From: a virus | Reading direction: 5' to 3' (one strand) | IMG/VR virus record: IMGVR_UViG_3300032288_001980 | Coordinates: 62,001-126,000 of that record | DNA: 64,000 bases | In this document: positions 59,056 through 64,000 of the stretch, piece by piece | Position numbering within the stretch: the stretch's first letter is position 1 | Layout: every line of letters begins with the position of its first letter | Program-made: the position numbers and the translations under genes | The notes under the pieces: generated by a model | Databases searched by the model: none | What the model saw: the letters and a program-made list of their open reading frames with translations, nothing else | What the model was told of the DNA's origin: nothing

Positions 59056-60105
59056 TTAGCTGTCTACACCGGAAGTTGTAAATCCTTCTGCCAAAATATA
59101 AGCAGGAGGAGTAATATTAAAATTGGATTGACCGAATGAATTGGGCGCCGCATACATTACATTAGATGTTAGTACGTGTGTACCGTTTACATTTATTCTA
59201 AATGCCATGTTGTCCAACTCAAATCTAATAGCAACGGTTCCGTTATTGTCTACTAATCGACCATAGACCTTAAGTCTAAATGTGGAATATCCGCCATAAC
59301 CACCGTAACCTCCATATCCCCCGTAGCCGCCATAACCACCGTAACCTCCATATCCCCCGTAGCCGCCATAACCACCGTAACCGCCATAACCGCCACCTGA
59401 GCCAGCACTACTGGCTGTCATTAATAATATTTCATTGGCCGAAAGGTCATAAAATCCTTTATTTTCGCTAACTGCATAAGTGCCTGTATTTGATGCAGTA
59501 TTGATATCTAATACAAATGTTCCTAGTTTGCTGTATACATCTTGCCATGACTGATAGCCGCGGCCGCTACCTCCGCTGGCAGTCATATGCAATCGTAACT
59601 GACCGCCGCTATTAAAAAACCACCTAGCTTGGTCAAAACTACCAAATTGATAATTAACCGTAGCTGATATTTTATATTTCCATGGAGTAGATCTTGATGT
59701 AGTACCTAATGTTGCAAATTGTTTTCTTGCAGATACTAAATTGTTTTTATTTGTATCAACCAGTGAATTTAATACTTTAAGAACCTGTGCTTGTTGCGCC
59801 GTAATAAGTTGTCCCACCGCTGTTCTAGACAAATTAGTTGTTAGTGGCAACGACCCTGTATTATGTGCAGAAATGTTAACTATGTCAATGGTACTATTCC
59901 ATAATGAACTGGTTATTTTATTTCCGACTACTGCTAATTGTGCAGTGGGAGTTTGTCCCCAACCATATTTTAACAACGCTTTTCTTGCAGGATCAGTTGT
60001 AGGGCCACCACCTTGTTCGGTAGGTCCCCAGATTTTATTCACGGCCTGAGCTAGCTCATTCCATTGAGCCGCTGTTACTATTTGACCTTGGATAAAATCA
60101 GTCAC
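59056..60105 (-). CDS. Structural (tail/fibre-like) protein with Gly-Gly-Tyr repeat, 349 aa
   Basis: N-terminal part (TAAQWNELAQAVNKIWG) is helical, the middle beta-rich with SGGSGRGYQSW, and about residues 234-270 form 11-12 GGY repeats. The C-terminal part (LKVYGRLVDNNGTVAIRFELDNMAFRINVNGTHVL) is again beta-rich. Position among tail-type genes suggests a virion protein, possibly a fibre or adhesin. Ends about 50 bp before the glycosyltransferase operon. Confidence 0.65.
   Translation of the reverse strand: MTDFIQGQIVTAAQWNELAQAVNKIWGPTEQGGGPTTDPARKALLKYGWGQTPTAQLAVVGNKITSSLWNSTIDIVNISAHNTGSLPLTTNLSRTAVGQLITAQQAQVLKVLNSLVDTNKNNLVSARKQFATLGTTSRSTPWKYKISATVNYQFGSFDQARWFFNSGGQLRLHMTASGGSGRGYQSWQDVYSKLGTFVLDINTASNTGTYAVSENKGFYDLSANEILLMTASSAGSGGGYGGYGGYGGYGGYGGYGGYGGYGGYGGYGGYGGYSTFRLKVYGRLVDNNGTVAIRFELDNMAFRINVNGTHVLTSNVMYAAPNSFGQSNFNITPPAYILAEGFTTSGVDS
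59291..59381 (-). repeat. 36-bp tandem repeat coding for Gly-Gly-Tyr
   Basis: Two perfect 36-bp copies (59291-59326, 59327-59362) and a partial third, each coding for four GGY units on the minus strand. Codons for Gly and Tyr vary within a unit but are identical between units, showing recent duplication of the 36-mer as a block. Confidence 0.85.
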
Positions 60106-60106
60106 T

Positions 60107-61159
60107 TTAACGTACTCCTACGACAGCCTCGATTAATCTGACGCCTTGTTCGTCAGAATTTACTAACGAACGACCGATGACTGTGTAGGGGTCTGGTCGT
60201 TCAACCGCTTTAGCAATTCCTGGCATATTGCTAGAAACTAGTCTAGCTCCTTTCCACACAGGACCTACTACTTGCACTGGCACACGACCTGTTAAAGCTA
60301 CTGGCAGTGCTTGGCCTTTACGTAGGCCTGCACCGTTTAGTATAAAGGCTGGCTCAGTGGAAACAACGCCAAACACTTGGTCGTCTGCTTCGCTTTGTGT
60401 TTGAGTAACTTCCTTTTCGCCGCCCAATTTAATTACTGTTCCTGGTGTGTAAGGAACATCTGATTCATAATATTCTGCAACGTCAGCAAATTCTGCTTGA
60501 ATCGCAACGCCTCGGAATTTAACACCTGTTCTATTAGCTAAATTAAAACCTTTGCCAATAGTTGGAAATTCTGGAAGAATAGCAGTTTCTGTAGCGTTAG
60601 GAGTAAACTCGTCTGCACTCATTATACCCATAATTCTCTTAGTTGCTGTTACTGTTTGATTGGGTTGTCCTTGATTAATAACAACTTTTTCAGTGTTATA
60701 ATGAATAATGACGTCATGGAAAAGTCCGTTTGTATCTCTTATAGTTGCATAAACAATTGTGTTGCTGTCGGGGAATCCTAACATTACCCACTTTGTACCA
60801 TCCCATACATATAATGTTTTTGTAGCAGGGTTGAACCAAAAATCTCCAGCTCTGTTTCCAGCTACTAACGGTTCCGTGTCACGGACGTATCTGTTAGCAA
60901 TTTCTTTCCATGCGCCGCTGGTGTCAAAAACACTAAGAGCTTTTGTAGATTTGTTAAACCATAGCTGTCCAACAATCGGATTTGCAGGTGCAGTAGGGTA
61001 AGAAAAGTTTTCTAGCATTGCTACTAGGTTTTCTGCCATTACTTCACCGTAGCCGGCATAGTTTTTACCCACTAGCCTAATGCTGGTGCTGACATCCAAG
61101 GTGCCATCGGCAATACTTGTTAGTAGCGTACCATCTGATTTATTGACATCATATGCCAT
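60107..61159 (-). CDS. Tail fibre-like structural protein, 350 aa
   Basis: Two related segments near the N-terminus, VGQLWFNKSTKALSVFDTSGAWKEI and AGDFWFNPATKTLYVWDGTKWVML, are the short beta repeat found in phage fibre and tail proteins. The C-terminal half has VFGVVSTEPAFIL and a GQALPVALTGRVPVQVVGPVWKGARLV stretch seen in T4-like tail fibre-associated proteins. The stop abuts the next gene's start. Confidence 0.7.
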   Translation of the reverse strand: MAYDVNKSDGTLLTSIADGTLDVSTSIRLVGKNYAGYGEVMAENLVAMLENFSYPTAPANPIVGQLWFNKSTKALSVFDTSGAWKEIANRYVRDTEPLVAGNRAGDFWFNPATKTLYVWDGTKWVMLGFPDSNTIVYATIRDTNGLFHDVIIHYNTEKVVINQGQPNQTVTATKRIMGIMSADEFTPNATETAILPEFPTIGKGFNLANRTGVKFRGVAIQAEFADVAEYYESDVPYTPGTVIKLGGEKEVTQTQSEADDQVFGVVSTEPAFILNGAGLRKGQALPVALTGRVPVQVVGPVWKGARLVSSNMPGIAKAVERPDPYTVIGRSLVNSDEQGVRLIEAVVGVR

Positions 61160-61179
61160 TGTAATTCCTCGTTATCTTA

Positions 61180-61185
61180 TATTTA
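61180..61185 (-). promoter_or_regulatory. Possible late-type element
   Basis: Minus strand reads GTTAAATATAAG, with the TAAATA core at 61185-61180, about 20 bases before the ATG of the 61159 gene, followed by AACGAGGAA as ribosome site. Confidence 0.35.
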
Positions 61186-61192
61186 ACCAACT

Positions 61193-61840
61193 TTAGGCCA
61201 CTCTAATTCTTATAGTGTAACGTACTTGTAAAAGTCTATTTGCAGACTTTTGAACCGGGTGGAAAGTAACATGAGTTAACAATAATCCTCCGTTTAATGT
61301 AGTTCCTTTACTTTTTAAACCAATTTCATCAAATACAAATGAACCGTCAAAAGAACTAGCATTGTCTAAGTTATCTTGACTTTGTCCTGCTAAGTTAAAA
61401 ACTGTATCGCTGACCATAGGCTCATTATAATCGATAACACAGTTAACAACAATATCACTGTACGTTAAGCCATTAATGTGCTCGTAAGTGATAAAATTGC
61501 TAGTAGTATCTGTATTATTAACAGTATCGTTGCCGTCAACTACTTTAAAAAATGTAGGGCTGTATAAATCTTCGTTTTGGCCGCTGATATTTGACCCTTT
61601 GTATGTAATAACACCCATAGAGTCGATAATTGTGCCTCCGTTGCCAAAATGCATTTCATACACGGGGCCTACTCTAGTAGTAGGACCAACAAATGTATAC
61701 GCTAAACTTTGCACAAGTGCAATACTTAGGTTTTCAGGGTTAATAGCATTTCGCTGATTTACAAATACTTGGCCCGTAACTGGGTCAAATACTTTTAAAT
61801 GTCCTTCTATTTTTAGAGTAGCATTTTCATTTGATAACAT
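61193..61840 (-). CDS. Structural-like protein, 215 aa
   Basis: Beta-rich: LKIEGHLKVFDPVTGQVFVNQRNAINPENLS, then VYEMHFGNGGTIIDSMGVI and a terminal LLQVRYTIRIRVA strand. The layout resembles T4-like tail/fibre-associated proteins in marine phages. Unnamed. It has its own possible late element upstream. Confidence 0.6.
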   Translation of the reverse strand: MLSNENATLKIEGHLKVFDPVTGQVFVNQRNAINPENLSIALVQSLAYTFVGPTTRVGPVYEMHFGNGGTIIDSMGVITYKGSNISGQNEDLYSPTFFKVVDGNDTVNNTDTTSNFITYEHINGLTYSDIVVNCVIDYNEPMVSDTVFNLAGQSQDNLDNASSFDGSFVFDEIGLKSKGTTLNGGLLLTHVTFHPVQKSANRLLQVRYTIRIRVA

Positions 61841-61858
61841 GGTTTTGCCTTTAATTTA

Positions 61859-61868
61859 CATATTTACC
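61859..61868 (-). promoter_or_regulatory. Possible late-type element
   Basis: Minus strand reads GGTAAATATG; the TAA of TAAATA (61866-61861) is also the stop codon of the upstream structural gene. About 20 bases before the ATG at 61840. Confidence 0.4.
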
Positions 61869-64000
61869 TATTTAAATCACCCTCTTTTTCGGTGACAAAA
61901 ATTGCAGCCAATGTGCGGCTTTCTTTCAGGGTTTTACCCGGCTCATTGAAAATTACAGTAGGTTTATTGAATATAATAGCCCCTGTTTTTTCACGTTCAA
62001 CTGGAATAGTTTGTACTGGGTCAGCATCCATAACAACTGCACCTGCACTATGACTTGCGGCGCCTGTACCTAACGTTCCTCGCACTAACTTGCCTAATAT
62101 ATTTCCGTTGGCTTCGTAATATTCGATACGTTCGCCATCGATAAAAATAACACCTGGGTGACGGAAAGTAATATCTACTCCGCTTAATTTGGTTACATCT
62201 TCAACTTCAATATACTCACTTTCTGGAGTAATTGCAGTAACCAGTGTAGTTTTAGCATCGTTAGCTATTCTAGAATAAGACCACTCATTATTTAATGATT
62301 TTAACATACGGAAACTGTATAGTTCATATTCTCCTAACTCATAAATCTGAGCTTCGCGGGGGTATCTTGTTTCTACTAGAATTTCTAATGCGTCGCCAGC
62401 TTTAAGTATAGCTAATTCTTCGTCGGGGTTTTGTTCTAAACGTAAAATATTAAATGGTGCTCCATCAATGATGATTTGCAATTGTTCTGGTAATATGCCG
62501 AAATCGCCACCATTGTAAATTGCATCTAATAGAGCTTCTAATTGTTCTCTAGTAGGGTCAACGCCTACCCCTGGGAAATCCCATGGGCGACGATTTAAAC
62601 CTGGTTCGTATGTGTTAAAATCCATTGTGGTTGGATTACTTGTGTCTGTATTAGGGTTAATAGAATTAACTAAACTTGGACCTTGGCCTGTTCTGTTAAA
62701 TTTAAGTTTTACACTTGGATACACATATTCTTCGACGGTTATTTCTCCGGAGTCAGTAACGTCTCTAGTATCTAATACTTCACGCAGTTTACTGTGATAT
62801 GGTTTAGTTTGATCAATATAATCAATGAACTGCTCTACAGTATCTTTTTCATAGAACGGTTTTTGATCTAGACCTTTAACTGCTAGGTTGTCAACATGCA
62901 GATACGTGCTTTTTGCAATCCAGTCTACTCGGTTGTGTTCGCTGTAAACGTATCTTACCATTGCAAAGAACAATTTGTTATAATACTTGGCAAATCGATT
63001 AATAAAAATATCTTCTCTTAGTGCTGTTAGTATTTCGTAAAACTCTTGACTTGGTTCTGGATCCCAGCGTTTAAAGTCCCATGGGCCGTTGTCCCATAGG
63101 TCCTGTTGCTTTTGACTATTAAACAGAATTTCTTTAAATGCAATAGTACCGTTCTTTCTATAACGTAAAATTTGCTGACCATCTACATATTCGTAGACAG
63201 CAAATTTGCCTATTGCATCATTTTTAACTAAAATATAATCGCCATTGTTTAAAGTTTCTGTTAGCTGGAATATAACTTGCTCTGATTCTACTTCATAGCT
63301 ATAAGGAATAGTTGCATCGTAGCTAGGATCCACGTAGTCGATGTAATTCCAGAATTTAGTTAACTCGTAAAAATGCTCGCCCTTGGTAAAATCCTGCAAA
63401 TGTCTGTCCCAGTTTGCTATAGTGTTAACTAAATCAATTTCCGCTAACAATTGATTTACAACTTCAACGAAGTTTCTACGAGCTTCACTACGATTTTTAA
63501 TCCAGCTTTGTTGAGTTGGACGAATTCTATTACCGTAGCGATTAAACTGATTCAGTCTTGGATCAGGTACATCATTTGGTAATGGCATCTTGATAGTATT
63601 GTTAGCTAACAATGTATACTCGTACAATTTGTAGAAAGGTTGTTGTCCAAACGCTCTTGTTAGATCTTCAGCAGTGAATGTTCTAAAAGCTCTATAATAA
63701 CTATTGTTTTGTTTAACTATCGAACCAAATGTATATGCTGTTTCGGGTTGATAATCAGTATAGGTAGTTGTATATGTTGTGCTGTCATAACCTACTAGAC
63801 TGTCGCGCAGTCTAATATGTAGCCATTCAGGTATACCTGTTGTGCCATCATTTTCGCGAAGTATCATCCACTGGCTGTGTACATTTGTATCATCCGCTTT
63901 AAATTTAATTTGTAAACTAGTTGTAGTGTCATTTAAGAACTGTGTTACGTTAGCAATAATAAAACTGTCCTTGCTAACTGGAGCAAACCAACTGATACCG
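61864..64000 (-). CDS. Large structural protein, N-terminus outside window
   Basis: The frame is open from the right window edge; the first internal Met is at 63867 but codons upstream (...NVTQFLNDTTTSLQIKF...HSQW) are clearly coding, so at least 711 residues exist. Contains the structural-type segment VIFIDGERIEYYEANGNILGKLVRGTLGT near the C-terminus and acidic, Tyr-rich middle parts. Probably a baseplate or tail protein of T4-like phages. Confidence 0.75.
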   Translation of the reverse strand, partial: GISWFAPVSKDSFIIANVTQFLNDTTTSLQIKFKADDTNVHSQWMILRENDGTTGIPEWLHIRLRDSLVGYDSTTYTTTYTDYQPETAYTFGSIVKQNNSYYRAFRTFTAEDLTRAFGQQPFYKLYEYTLLANNTIKMPLPNDVPDPRLNQFNRYGNRIRPTQQSWIKNRSEARRNFVEVVNQLLAEIDLVNTIANWDRHLQDFTKGEHFYELTKFWNYIDYVDPSYDATIPYSYEVESEQVIFQLTETLNNGDYILVKNDAIGKFAVYEYVDGQQILRYRKNGTIAFKEILFNSQKQQDLWDNGPWDFKRWDPEPSQEFYEILTALREDIFINRFAKYYNKLFFAMVRYVYSEHNRVDWIAKSTYLHVDNLAVKGLDQKPFYEKDTVEQFIDYIDQTKPYHSKLREVLDTRDVTDSGEITVEEYVYPSVKLKFNRTGQGPSLVNSINPNTDTSNPTTMDFNTYEPGLNRRPWDFPGVGVDPTREQLEALLDAIYNGGDFGILPEQLQIIIDGAPFNILRLEQNPDEELAILKAGDALEILVETRYPREAQIYELGEYELYSFRMLKSLNNEWSYSRIANDAKTTLVTAITPESEYIEVEDVTKLSGVDITFRHPGVIFIDGERIEYYEANGNILGKLVRGTLGTGAASHSAGAVVMDADPVQTIPVEREKTGAIIFNKPTVIFNEPGKTLKESRTLAAIFVTEKEGDLNR

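Noticed and set aside
59291-59381. Regular 36-bp direct repeats, CRISPR-like in unit length
   Set aside because: Copies are tandem without spacers and keep the minus-strand reading frame as GGY; it is a coding repeat.
59280-59471. Plus-strand frame opposite the GGY repeat
   Set aside because: Its repeated HNHRN/HIPRS sequence is the antisense of the GGY repeat and has no ribosome site.
1-64000. tRNA genes, integrase, attachment sites, transposases
   Set aside because: None seen by eye; gaps are too short for most of these, and no integrase or transposase motif was found. A tRNA scan would be decisive.

Overview
The window reads as part of the genome of a large T4-like (tevenvirus-type) bacteriophage, most likely marine. 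The supporting core genes are a family B DNA polymerase, a gp45-like sliding clamp, an RNase H/FEN-type 5' nuclease, a DsbA-like small DNA-binding protein, a GH24 lysozyme, ThyX, and tail-type structural genes on the minus strand at the right end. Genes are packed with 1-20 bp overlaps (ATGA, TAATG), no gap exceeds about 120 bp, and I saw no tRNA, IS element or CRISPR array. Host identity cannot be read from the sequence.

Layout. (1) 2-604: end of a fatty acid desaturase. (2) 1024-10183: seven consecutive, overlapping radical SAM genes behind one promoter, six of them of the N-terminal twitch-domain type. (3) 10209-14864: lysozyme, DsbA-like protein, DNA polymerase, clamp. (4) 15099-25305: a 7-deazaguanine locus (TGT/DpdA-like transglycosylase, degenerate QueD-like protein, FolE, QueE) interleaved with sugar or nucleotide enzymes (Gfo/Idh oxidoreductase, alcohol dehydrogenase, GT-B glycosyltransferase, cytidylyltransferase, phosphoribosyltransferase, HIT protein). 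QueC was not found. (5) 25302-35273: many small unknown genes, the RNase H nuclease, and a series of near-identical sigma70-type promoters, some placed so that mRNAs would be leaderless. (6) 35394-37820: MoxR ATPase plus VWA/zincin pair, each preceded by a terminator and promoter. (7) 39439-49719: a long coupled operon with ThyX, SDR, three Fe/2OG-type oxygenases, two PP-loop ATPases, three GNAT-like proteins, a second desaturase and a B12-type radical SAM enzyme. (8) 50046-59006, minus strand: a late-looking operon of DxD glycosyltransferases, an eighth twitch-type-cluster relative (radical SAM), and a methyltransferase. (9) 59056-64000, minus strand: tail or fibre-like structural genes, one with a long Gly-Gly-Tyr repeat.

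How the parts may work together. Ten radical SAM proteins lie in 64 kb. One subfamily occurs both in the left array and in the minus-strand glycosyltransferase operon, whose upstream element looks like a T4-type late promoter. My inference is that the radical SAM enzymes, glycosyltransferases, oxygenases, PP-loop ATPases, acetyltransferases and desaturases serve an elaborate peptide, glycan or lipid modification programme, perhaps of the virion or host envelope. The substrate is unknown. A separate set probably makes a deazaguanine base for phage DNA. Regulation combines host-type TTGACA/TATAAT promoters, often with a palindromic spacer, and TAAATA late-type elements, both frequently overlapping the stop codon of the preceding gene.
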